NCBI GenBank assembly: GCA_022827165.1
Contig: JAJDTN010000208.1
Span: forward strand, 1 to 13,363
Source of the DNA: Candidatus Latescibacterota bacterium
GTDB taxonomy: Bacteria > Latescibacterota > UBA2968 > UBA8231
DNA length: 13,363 nt
Direction of reading: 5' to 3'
Part shown: in pieces, positions 1-6,521 of the stretch
Numbering within the stretch: position 1 is the first letter of the stretch
Layout: every line of letters begins with the position of its first letter
Notes under the pieces: generated by a model
Told to the model about the DNA's origin: nothing
Seen by the model: only the letters and a program-made list of their open reading frames with translations
The model's database searches: none
Program-made: the position numbers and the translations under genes

Positions 1-1092
1 GTGCTCGAAGAACACGGCCTCCCGCGCCGGATGGCCCTCGGCCGCCAGCGCCGCGCACAGGTCCCCGTGCGGGAAGTCGGCCTCTACCCCGGCCAGGGCG
101 GCGAGGGTGCCGGCCACCTGTACCGAGGAGACCAGATCGTCCACCTGCGCCCGGCCGGAACTCACACCGCGGGGCGGCTTCAGCAGAAAGGGCACGCGGT
201 ACAGCTCGTCGTAGGGCAGTGTCCCCTTCAGCCGCATGCGGTGGCCGGCCATCATGTCGCCGTGATCGCTGATGACGGCCACGATCGTGTCGTCCCACGG
301 GCCGAGGCGGCGGAACTCGGCGGCCACCTCGCCGAAGTGCGCGTCGGCCTGGGCGATCATCGAGTAGTACTGCGCCAGCATCTCCCGCGCCTCCTCCCCG
401 GAGCCGGCGCCGTGGCGGCCGTCGGCGGCGTGGGCGGCCTGGAAGGCGGGCTTGCCCTCGAAGCTCTCCGCCTCGTAGCTGGCCGGCAGCTCCAGCGAGG
501 CGGCGTCGAAGCGGTCCCGGAAGGCCGGCTCGTGGAAGAAGGGCGGGTGCGGGAGGTTGGTGGAGAAGGTGAGGAACAGCGGCCGGCCGTCGGGCTCGTA
601 CCCGCGCAGCCACGCCACCGTGTCCCGCGCCGCCACGTAGTCCCGGCGCAGCCCGGCGGGCACGTGAGCGATGCCGGTGCGCTCCGCCTCGCCGTCGTCG
701 ACGCGCACCCCGTCGTGGTCGATCCCCTCGTCGTAGCCCAGTTCCGCCAGAGGCACGCCGAAGTGGCACTTGCCGAAGTACGCGGTGCGGTAGCCGGCCT
801 CGTGGAAGACCTGCCCCAGGGTCGGGAATCTCGCCGGGGAGAGCCGGTTCTGGTGGCCGTGGAAGCCGTAGTTGACGATCACCCCGCACTCGTGGGGATA
901 GCGGCCGGTGACCAAGGACGCGCGCGACGGCACGCACTGGCCGTGGGCGCTGATCATGTGGGTGAAGTGGACCCCCTCCGCGGCCAGGGAATCGAGGAAG
1001 GGGGTGTGCGCCGCCGGATCGCCGGCGCAGCCCATGCGCGCCGCCTGCATCTGGTCGCAGATGAGGAGCAGGACGTGCGGGCGGCCGCTCAC
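1..1092 (-). CDS. Type I (Cys-type) sulfatase, 3' end cut by window edge
   Basis: Hydrolyses sulfate esters after its active-site cysteine is converted to formylglycine by a maturase not seen here. The 364 visible residues begin at a GTG one base after the stop codon of the upstream reductase gene. The next in-frame ATG (residue 15) lies after the metal-binding Asp13, so the GTG is the best start. Visible family signatures: LLICDQ near the N-terminus (Asp13), the sulfatase signature CVPSR with Cys53, FGKCHFG (Lys108, His110), NLPHPPF (His182), ISDHGD (metal ligands Asp276-His277) and a conserved Lys289 in RLKG. The usual Trp of GKWH is Cys109 here. No clear signal peptide is seen, so a cytoplasmic enzyme acting on small sulfated compounds is likely. 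The C-terminal subdomain is outside the window. The family is certain; the substrate (sugar, choline or aryl sulfate) is not determinable. Confidence 0.93.
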   Translation of the reverse strand, partial: MSGRPHVLLLICDQMQAARMGCAGDPAAHTPFLDSLAAEGVHFTHMISAHGQCVPSRASLVTGRYPHECGVIVNYGFHGHQNRLSPARFPTLGQVFHEAGYRTAYFGKCHFGVPLAELGYDEGIDHDGVRVDDGEAERTGIAHVPAGLRRDYVAARDTVAWLRGYEPDGRPLFLTFSTNLPHPPFFHEPAFRDRFDAASLELPASYEAESFEGKPAFQAAHAADGRHGAGSGEEAREMLAQYYSMIAQADAHFGEVAAEFRRLGPWDDTIVAVISDHGDMMAGHRMRLKGTLPYDELYRVPFLLKPPRGVSSGRAQVDDLVSSVQVAGTLAALAGVEADFPHGDLCAALAAEGHPAREAVFFEH

Positions 1093-1093
1093 C

Positions 1094-2011
1094 TCAGACC
1101 CGCAGCCGCTCGAGCTCGTCCTCGGAGAGCTCGTCGTCGCCGGCGGCGGCGTTCATGGCGGCCTGCTCCGGCGACTTGGCGCCGGGGATGGCCACCGGGT
1201 TCACGGGGTGGGAGATGACGTAGCCCAGGGCGGTGGAGATCATGTCCTGCGGCTCCACCCGCTCGCGCAGGCGGTCGACGTGCCGCAGCTGCTCCAGGTA
1301 CTGCTCGCGGCCGGCTCCCCCCTCGTTGTACCCGGAGCGGATGTCGTCGGTGAAGACCGACTCCGGGGTGTAGCGCCCCGACAGCAGACCCTTGGCCAGC
1401 GGCCCCCGCACCATGACGGCGATCTCCTGGGCCCGGCAGTAGGGCAGCAGCTCGGCCTCGCAGCGGCGCTGGATGATCGACCAGTCGACCTGCACCACCT
1501 TGCAGCCGCCGTCGTGGTTGAAGCGCCGCAGCACCTCCAGGCTGTTGGTGGAGATGCCGAAGCAGCGCAGGCGGCCCTCCTCCTGCAGGGCGCGGAAGCC
1601 GTCGAGATAGACCGAGGGGTCCTCGATGCCGCCGTCGTGGCAGAGGAGGACGTCGTGGTAGTCGCTGCGCAGGCGGTGGAGGGAGGCGTGGGCGCAGAGG
1701 CGGATCATGTCGACCGAGGTCTTGGGCACCTCCTGTCCGCTGCGCTTGCCCCAGTTGCCGATCTTGCTGACCACGAAGACCTCGTGGCGGATGCCGGCCA
1801 GGGCCCGGCCCAGGCGCTCCTCGGAGAGGCCGTTGGGGAGGCCGTACGACTCGGCCGAGTCGAAGAGGTTCATGCCGTGGTCGAAGGCGGCGCGCACGGT
1901 GGCGAAGGCCGTGGGGTCGTCCACCGGCCCCCACTGGTTGCCGATGTTCCAGGTCCCGAGGCCGATGGCCGAGACCTTCCACCCGGTGCGTCCGAAGTCC
2001 CGGTACAGCAT
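1094..2011 (-). CDS. Aldo/keto reductase
   Basis: NAD(P)H-dependent oxidoreductase with a TIM-barrel fold, 305 residues, the usual length for the family. The catalytic tetrad is complete: Asp51 and Tyr56 in LFDSAESYG, Lys83 in VVSKIG and His125 in LLCHDGG. The N-terminal RDFGRTGWKVSAIGLGTW and the C-terminal PVAIPGAKSPEQ are typical of bacterial aldo/keto reductases acting on sugars and small aldehydes. The ATG is preceded on the minus strand by a good ribosome binding site, GGGGGAGAGG, ending 5 bases upstream. The stop codon is one base from the sulfatase GTG, so the two form an operon with the reductase first. A role in reducing or oxidising a sugar released by the sulfatase is inference from this pairing. 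Confidence 0.94.
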   Translation of the reverse strand: MLYRDFGRTGWKVSAIGLGTWNIGNQWGPVDDPTAFATVRAAFDHGMNLFDSAESYGLPNGLSEERLGRALAGIRHEVFVVSKIGNWGKRSGQEVPKTSVDMIRLCAHASLHRLRSDYHDVLLCHDGGIEDPSVYLDGFRALQEEGRLRCFGISTNSLEVLRRFNHDGGCKVVQVDWSIIQRRCEAELLPYCRAQEIAVMVRGPLAKGLLSGRYTPESVFTDDIRSGYNEGGAGREQYLEQLRHVDRLRERVEPQDMISTALGYVISHPVNPVAIPGAKSPEQAAMNAAAGDDELSEDELERLRV

Positions 2012-2148
2012 CAGAGCCTCTCCCCCGAGGTATATTCCCTGGTCATGGAAGCGCCATCCGAAGGCCGCGGCACCCGCCCCCGGGCCGCCGAGCGCGGCTC
2101 GAATCTAACGCCGCCCCCGGGCCGGCACCACGACGGCGGCTCCCGCCC
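2012..2148. promoter_or_regulatory. Divergent intergenic region with an AT-rich promoter-like pocket
   Basis: This 137-base gap lies between the minus-strand reductase and plus-strand mnmA. Most of it is GC-rich, but 2029-2036 (ggtatatt) is a conspicuous AT pocket. Read on the minus strand it gives TATACC/AATATA, a -10-like element followed by the reductase ribosome binding site at 2026-2017. Read on the plus strand it gives TATATT. No convincing -35 element is seen in either direction at 16-18 base spacing, so the call is weak. The mnmA start has no clear Shine-Dalgarno sequence. Confidence 0.3.
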
Positions 2149-3207
2149 GTGAAGGTCGCCCTCCTGCTCTCCGGCGGCGTCGACAGCTCCGTCGCCCTGC
2201 GCCTGCTCCAGGAGTCGGGGGAGCACGAGATCACCGCCTTCTACCTCAAGGTCTGGCTCGAGGACGAGGTCCACACCTTCGGCGGCGGCTGCCCCTGGGA
2301 GGAGGACCTGCGCTACGTGCGCGCCACCTGCGAGGCCGCCGGGGTACCGCTGCGCATCGTGCCCCTCCAGGCGGAGTACCGCGAGCGCGTCGTCGAGCAG
2401 GTCCTGGCCGAGCTGCGCCGCGGCGGCACCCCGAGCCCGGACATCCTCTGCAACCGGCGGGTCAAGTTCGGCGCCTTCCTCGATCACCTGGACGGCGGCG
2501 CCGACCGCATCGCCTCCGGTCACTACGCCCGCGTCGAGCGCGGCCCCGGCGGCCGCTGCCGCCTGCTGCGCGGCGCCGACCCGGTGAAGGACCAGACCTA
2601 CTTCCTCTCCCACATCACCCAGGACCAGCTCTCGCGCCTGCTCTTCCCCGTGGGCCACCTGGCCAAGAGCGAGGTCCGCCGCCTGGCCCGCGGCTTCGGC
2701 CTGCCGGCGCGCCGGCGCCCCGACAGCCAGGGGATCTGCTTCCTCGGCAAGATCGATTACCGGGAGTTCGTCGAGTTCCACCTCGGGCGGCGGCCGGGGG
2801 CGATCGTCGACGCCGACACGGGGCGGCGCCTCGGCGAGCACCGGGGCTACTGGTTCCACACCATCGGCCAGCGCTTCGGCCTCGGCCTGAGCGGCGGCCC
2901 CTGGTACGTGTTGGACAAGGAGGTGGAGGAGAGCGTGATCCGCGTCGTCCACGGCGACCGCAGGCGGGAGCGCAGCCGCCGCGTCCTCGAGGTGGCGGAC
3001 GCCAACTGGATCGACGCGCCGCCGGCCGCCGAGAGGCTGCAGGTCCGGCTGCGGCACGGTCCCGCGAGCATCGGCTGCCGCCTGGCGCCGGCCGCCCCCG
3101 GCCGCTGGCGCATCACCCTCGACGAGGCGGATTCGGGCGTGGCCCCCGGCCAGCACGCCGTCCTCTACGACGGCGAGACCTGCCTCGGCGGCGCCGTCAT
3201 CCGCTGA
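2149..3207 (+). CDS. mnmA: tRNA-specific 2-thiouridylase MnmA
   Basis: Thiolates the wobble uridine (s2U34) of Lys, Glu and Gln tRNAs, using ATP to adenylate the base and persulfide sulfur relayed from a cysteine desulfurase. The 352 residues are near the usual length. The PP-loop SGGVDSS is at residues 8-14. The two catalytic cysteines are Cys101 (PDILCNRRVKFG) and Cys197 (DSQGICFLG), and KDQTYFL lies at 147-153. C-terminal beta-barrel motifs (GYWFHTIGQRFGLGLSGG, WYV) follow. The start is GTG; no downstream ATG precedes the PP-loop. The stretch around residues 33-61, with CPWEEDL at 48-54, resembles plant organellar MnmA more than the E. coli form as I recall those sequences. The sir2 gene starts one base after the stop, suggesting cotranscription. 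Confidence 0.96.
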   Translation: MKVALLLSGGVDSSVALRLLQESGEHEITAFYLKVWLEDEVHTFGGGCPWEEDLRYVRATCEAAGVPLRIVPLQAEYRERVVEQVLAELRRGGTPSPDILCNRRVKFGAFLDHLDGGADRIASGHYARVERGPGGRCRLLRGADPVKDQTYFLSHITQDQLSRLLFPVGHLAKSEVRRLARGFGLPARRRPDSQGICFLGKIDYREFVEFHLGRRPGAIVDADTGRRLGEHRGYWFHTIGQRFGLGLSGGPWYVLDKEVEESVIRVVHGDRRRERSRRVLEVADANWIDAPPAAERLQVRLRHGPASIGCRLAPAAPGRWRITLDEADSGVAPGQHAVLYDGETCLGGAVIR

Positions 3208-3208
3208 C

Positions 3209-3988
3209 ATGGAGGCCGCGGGCAGGACCGGTCCCGAGGAGCTGGCGGCGCTCCTGCGCCCGGCCTCGCGGATCTTCCTGTTCACCGGCGCCGGCATCTC
3301 CACCGGCAGCGGCATCCCCGACTTCCGCGGCCCCCGGGGGGTCTGGAGGACGCGGCAGCCCGTGTATTTCCACGACTTCCTGCGCTCCGAGGAGGCCCGC
3401 GTCGAGCACTGGGACTTCAAGCTCGAGGGCTGGCCCCTCTTCCGCGACGCCGCGCCGACCCCCGCCCACGAGGCGGTCGCCGCCCTGGAGCGGGCCGGCA
3501 AGGTCGGCCTGGTGGTCACCCAGAACGTGGACGGCCTCCACGCCCGCGCCGGCACCTCCCCGGAGAGGCTGGTGGAGATCCACGGCACCAACGACGCCGT
3601 CGAGTGCCTGACCTGCGGGGCCCGCTCCGACCCGGAGCCGCACCTGGAGGCCTTCGAGCGCACCCGGGTGCCGCCCCGCTGCGCCTGCGGGGGCCTGCTG
3701 AAGTCGGCCACCATCAGCTTCGGACAGGACCTGGTGGCCGCCGACCTCGAGCGCGCCGCCGCCGGCGCCCGAAGCGCGGACCTGGCCGTCTCCCTCGGCT
3801 CGACCCTGTCGGTGTACCCGGCCGCCTCCCTGCCCCTGGCGGCGGCCTCCGGCGGGGCCCCCTACGCCGTCGTCAACCGCGGCGAGACCGAGCACGACGG
3901 CCGCCCCGAGGTCAGCCTGCGCCTGGAGGGCGACGTGCAGGAGCTGTTCCCGCCGGCGGTGGAGGCGGCCCTGGCCGGCGGCGGCTGA
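3209..3988 (+). CDS. Sir2-family NAD-dependent protein deacylase (sirtuin)
   Basis: Removes acyl groups from lysine side chains using NAD+, releasing nicotinamide and O-acyl-ADP-ribose. At 259 residues it is a standard single-domain sirtuin. Visible motifs: GAGIS (27-31), IPDFRG (36-41), TQNVDGLH (104-111) and catalytic His125 in EIHGT. Two zinc cysteine pairs are present, Cys133/Cys136 and Cys158/Cys160, the second as a short CxC. SFGQ and SLGSTLSVYPA follow in the NAD-binding core. At the place where CobB and SIRT5 have the Tyr-x-x-Arg acyl-lysine motif, this protein has Trp68-x-x-Lys71, so a deacetylase or other acyl preference rather than desuccinylase is inferred. ATG follows the mnmA stop by one base. 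Ends with a Gly-rich tail. Family certain, substrate unknown. Confidence 0.95.
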   Translation: MEAAGRTGPEELAALLRPASRIFLFTGAGISTGSGIPDFRGPRGVWRTRQPVYFHDFLRSEEARVEHWDFKLEGWPLFRDAAPTPAHEAVAALERAGKVGLVVTQNVDGLHARAGTSPERLVEIHGTNDAVECLTCGARSDPEPHLEAFERTRVPPRCACGGLLKSATISFGQDLVAADLERAAAGARSADLAVSLGSTLSVYPAASLPLAAASGGAPYAVVNRGETEHDGRPEVSLRLEGDVQELFPPAVEAALAGGG

Positions 3989-4021
3989 TCCGGGGGCCAC
4001 GGGTCCGGCAACTCCGGGCAC

Positions 4022-4140
4022 CAGCCCCTCCGCGGGGAGCGGGCTGCGCAGATTGGCGCCCACCCGGGGGGACCACCTGGCGCCGGGGAGGCTTCCCGGC
4101 ACCGTCCGGCCTCCCGGGCTCCGGTTTCTGCGCCGGGAGC
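4022..4140. other. Four abutting hairpins (structured intergenic segment)
   Basis: Four inverted repeats lie head to tail. H1 is cagccc (4022-4027) with gggctg (4041-4046), enclosing ctcc/ggag. H2 is ggcgcc (4055-4060) with ggcgcc (4079-4084). H3 is ccggggaggc (4083-4092) with gcctcccgg (4109-4117), with one bulge. H4 is gctccgg (4118-4124) with ccgggagc (4133-4140), with one bulge. H2 and H3 share two bases. This could be a structured 3' untranslated region, a Rho-independent stop lacking a U-tract, or a noncoding RNA. High GC makes chance stems common, so this is a description of structure, not a function. Confidence 0.4.
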
Positions 4141-4250
4141 GGGTCACGCCGGCGGCCGGCCCCCGAGGGGACCTGGATGCCCCGCCAGACTCGAACTCGA
4201 GCCCGTCCGCCGGCGGTGGCGGCAGCCCTTACCGACGGCACCTGATCCGG

Positions 4251-4271
4251 CGGGGGCCCTGAAGACCCCCG
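4251..4271. other. GC-rich hairpin upstream of the dioxygenase promoter
   Basis: The stem cggggg (4251-4256) pairs perfectly with cccccg (4266-4271) around the 9-base loop ccctgaaga. It abuts the -35-like element of the dioxygenase gene. It could stop transcription arriving from mnmA-sir2, but no T-run follows. Confidence 0.35.
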
Positions 4272-4308
4272 GGACAGGCGCCCCCGGCTTCCCTATCTTC
4301 GGCCCGCC
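4271..4308 (+). promoter_or_regulatory. Candidate promoter of the dioxygenase operon
   Basis: A gggaca element (4271-4276; four of six matches to TTGACA) and a tatctt element (4294-4299; four of six matches to TATAAT) are 17 bases apart. Transcription would start near 4306, only about 3 bases before the ATG at 4309. No Shine-Dalgarno sequence precedes that ATG, which fits a nearly leaderless mRNA. This is inferred from consensus resemblance only. Confidence 0.35.
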
Positions 4309-5058
4309 ATGGAGCCATCCGACACCGACGCCACCCCATACCGCGCCCTCTCGGCCGACCAGATCGAGACCTTCCGCCGGCAGGGGTTCGTGGTCCCCGG
4401 GATCCGGCTGGAGGCGGAGGAGGTTGAGTCCCTCGGCCGCGAGTACGACCGCGTCTTCGCCGAGGCCCGCGGCTCCGAGCGCCTGCGCAATCTCTCCGGC
4501 GAGGACGCCGACGAGGAGATGCTGCAGATCACCCAGGTCTGCGAGCGCAGCCTGGAGTTCCGCCGGCTGCTGTACCACCCGCGCATCCTCGACGCGGTGG
4601 AGGACCTGCTCGGCCCCAACATCCAGCTCTTCCACGACCAGGCCCTCTACAAGCCCGCCCACCACGGCGGCCCCATCCACTGGCACCAGGACAACGCCTA
4701 CTGGCAGTGCCTGCCCGCGGACCTGGTGAGCTGCTGGCTCACCTTCGACGAGGTCAACGCCGACAACGGCGCCATGCACCTGATCCCGGGCTCGCACGTG
4801 GCCCCCGTCGAGCACGAGCGCGGCGACGTCCTCCTGGACGCCGGCACCGAGGGCGCCGACTCCGCCTTCGTCGCCGACCTGCCGGCCGGGGGTTTCATGT
4901 TCCACCACTGCCAGACCCTGCACCACACCCGGCCGAACCGCACCGGCCGCAGACGCCGCGCCTTCGCCATCCACTACATGCGGCCGGGGACCCGGTCCTC
5001 CCGTGTGGGAGAGATGCCGATCAGCTTCTCCTGCCCTCTGTTGCGCTGCCGTATCTAA
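4309..5058 (+). CDS. Phytanoyl-CoA dioxygenase (PhyH) family Fe(II)/2-oxoglutarate oxygenase
   Basis: Non-haem iron oxygenase that hydroxylates a small substrate while decarboxylating 2-oxoglutarate. The 249 residues fit the family. LSADQIETFRRQGFVV (14-29) is the usual N-terminal helix and strand. Iron ligands His126 and Asp128 lie in WHQDNAYW; the distal histidine is His205 in CQTLHHTRPN, and basic residues at 214-217 in the following GRRRRAFAIHY probably supply the 2-oxoglutarate-binding arginine. GAMHLIPGSH (154-163) is also typical. The start is an ATG without a ribosome binding site but with promoter-like elements just upstream. The FAD dehydrogenase starts 8 bases after the stop. The substrate is unknown: bacterial members act on diverse lipids, phosphonates and secondary metabolites, and the name should not imply phytanoyl-CoA. 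Confidence 0.9.
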   Translation: MEPSDTDATPYRALSADQIETFRRQGFVVPGIRLEAEEVESLGREYDRVFAEARGSERLRNLSGEDADEEMLQITQVCERSLEFRRLLYHPRILDAVEDLLGPNIQLFHDQALYKPAHHGGPIHWHQDNAYWQCLPADLVSCWLTFDEVNADNGAMHLIPGSHVAPVEHERGDVLLDAGTEGADSAFVADLPAGGFMFHHCQTLHHTRPNRTGRRRRAFAIHYMRPGTRSSRVGEMPISFSCPLLRCRI

Positions 5059-5066
5059 CTGCTTCT

Positions 5067-6521
5067 GTGAAGTCCCGCCCCACGCTTTCCGGCCCTCTCC
5101 TCGACGATCTCCGGTCGATCCTCGGGGACCGCCTGAGCACCTCCGCCGCCGACCGCGAGGCCCGCGCCCGGGACGCCTCCCACCACCACCCGGAGCCGCC
5201 CGACGCCGTCGCCTTCCCCACCTCCACCGGCGAGGTCTCCCGGCTCCTGGCCGCCTGCTCCCGCCACCGCTTCCCCGTCATCCCCCACGGGGCCGGCACC
5301 GCCGTGGAGGGCGGGATCGTCGCCGTCCACGGCGGCCTCTGCCTGGACCTGCGGCGCATGGACCGCATCCTCGAGGTGAACGCCGCCGACATGGATGTCC
5401 GCGTCGAGGCCGGCGTGCGCCGCAAGCAGCTCAACCGCCACCTCGAGGAGACCGGCACGGGGCTGCACTTCCCCGTCGATCCCGGCGCCGACGCCACCCT
5501 CGGCGGCATGGCCGCCACCCGCGCCTCCGGCACCGAGGCCGTGGGCTACGGCACCATGCGCGAGAACGTCCTCGGCCTGACGGCGGTGCTCGCCGACGGC
5601 CGCGTGGTGCGCACCGGCACGCGGGCCCGCAAGTCCGCCGCCGGCTACGACCTGACCCGCCTCCTCGTCGGCTCCGAGGGCACCCTGGCGGTGATCACCG
5701 AGGTCGGCCTGCGCCTGGCGCCGGTGCCGCCGGCCACGGCGGCCGCCGTCTGCCCCTTCCCCGCGGTGGCGGCGGCCGTGGACTGCGTGCTGGAGCTGCT
5801 CCCCGGTCCGGCGCCGGCCCGCTGCGAGCTGCTCGACGAGGTGCAGATGGAGGCGACCCGCCGCTACGCCGGCCTCGACCACGATCCGCGGCCGACCCTG
5901 TTCCTGGAGTTCCACGGCACCGCCGAGCGCGTCGAGGAGGCCGCCCGGGCCGCCGACGGGATCGCCTCCCGCTTCGGCGGCGGGCCCTTCCGCTGGGCCA
6001 CCGAGCCGGCCGAGCGGGAGCGTCTCTGGCAGGCGCGGCACGACGGCTACTACGCCAGCCTCGCCCTGCGGCCGGGGTCGGTGGGGTACGTGACCGACGT
6101 CTGCGTCCCCGTGTCGAGCCTGGCCGAGTGCATCGACCGCACCCGGCGCGAGATCGACGCCTGCGGGCTGACGGCGCCCCTCTACGGCCACGTGGGGGAC
6201 GGCAACTTCCACGTGGTCGTCCTCATCGATCCGGACGACCCCGGGGAGCTGGACACGGCCCGCCGCCTCGGCGAGCGGATCGTCGATCACGCCCTCGACC
6301 TGGGGGGCACGTGCAGCGGCGAGCACGGCATCGGCCTCGGCAAGGTCGACGCCCTGGAGCGCGAGTGCGGCGACGCCGTGGAGGTCATGGCCGCCATCAA
6401 GGCGGCCCTCGATCCGGCGGGCCTCCTCAACCCCGGCAAGGTGCTGCGGCCCCGGGGGGATTGTGCTATCGTAGGCCGCCCCGAACCTCCGACAACCCTC
6501 ACCGAGGCACCCGATCCATGA
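5067..6521 (+). CDS. FAD-linked D-2-hydroxyacid dehydrogenase (D-lactate dehydrogenase / GlcD type)
   Basis: Flavoprotein that oxidises a D-2-hydroxyacid such as D-lactate or glycolate to the 2-oxoacid, passing electrons to the respiratory chain or a flavoprotein carrier. Of 484 residues, the N-terminal half is the FAD-binding type 4 domain: PHGAGT (73-78), GLHFPVDPGADATLGG and GSEGTLAVITEVGL (from 202). The C-terminal half is the FAD-oxidase C domain with GHVGDGNFH (His375, His382) and SGEHGIG (Glu419-His420), which contribute the metal site in the D-lactate dehydrogenase branch. No Fe-S domain is fused. The GTG at 5067 is chosen because an upstream extension would run through the dioxygenase gene. 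The 20-odd residues after LLNPGKVL are a low-complexity tail that overlaps the next gene's ATG (ATGA). The context suggests a sugar-acid substrate, by inference. Confidence 0.9.
   Translation: MKSRPTLSGPLLDDLRSILGDRLSTSAADREARARDASHHHPEPPDAVAFPTSTGEVSRLLAACSRHRFPVIPHGAGTAVEGGIVAVHGGLCLDLRRMDRILEVNAADMDVRVEAGVRRKQLNRHLEETGTGLHFPVDPGADATLGGMAATRASGTEAVGYGTMRENVLGLTAVLADGRVVRTGTRARKSAAGYDLTRLLVGSEGTLAVITEVGLRLAPVPPATAAAVCPFPAVAAAVDCVLELLPGPAPARCELLDEVQMEATRRYAGLDHDPRPTLFLEFHGTAERVEEAARAADGIASRFGGGPFRWATEPAERERLWQARHDGYYASLALRPGSVGYVTDVCVPVSSLAECIDRTRREIDACGLTAPLYGHVGDGNFHVVVLIDPDDPGELDTARRLGERIVDHALDLGGTCSGEHGIGLGKVDALERECGDAVEVMAAIKAALDPAGLLNPGKVLRPRGDCAIVGRPEPPTTLTEAPDP

Larger units (their letters stand above)
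3989..4308. other. 320-base intergenic region without a gene, rich in hairpins
   Basis: No convincing coding frame is found on either strand: open frames here are shadows lacking recognisable motifs. The stretch holds a chain of adjoining GC-rich inverted repeats (4022-4140), a perfect short inverted repeat ctcga-ac-tcgag (4190-4201), a 6-base-pair hairpin (4251-4271) and a promoter-like pair just before the dioxygenase gene. No run of T follows any stem, so no canonical intrinsic terminator can be named, although transcription of mnmA-sir2 probably ends here. Confidence 0.6.

Noticed and set aside
1..1218. Long plus-strand open frame across the sulfatase gene.
   Set aside because: It is a shadow of the minus-strand gene: no recognisable motifs, Arg/Ala/Gly-rich low-complexity translation, whereas the minus strand shows a full set of sulfatase motifs.
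3989..4050. Intrinsic terminator after sir2 (hairpin 4022-4046).
   Set aside because: The stem is good but no T-run follows, so it does not meet the standard definition; kept only as a structural feature.
2011..4147. Long minus-strand open frames opposite mnmA and sir2.
   Set aside because: They are antisense shadows in GC-rich DNA with no domain signatures, and the plus strand holds two intact, well-recognised genes.
4175..4262. A T-arm-like sequence on the minus strand (gagttcgagtc followed by ggggcatcca), suggesting a tRNA gene or tRNA-derived attachment site.
   Set aside because: The T stem pairs only partly, and no matching 5' acceptor strand, D arm or anticodon stem is found at tRNA spacing upstream. 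A tmRNA end was also considered, but its 5' part would fall inside the dioxygenase gene.
4707..5066. Upstream extension of the FAD dehydrogenase frame to 4707.
   Set aside because: It would overlap the intact dioxygenase gene, and the translated stretch is Arg/Pro-rich with no homology-like features; the GTG at 5067 fits the family N-terminus.
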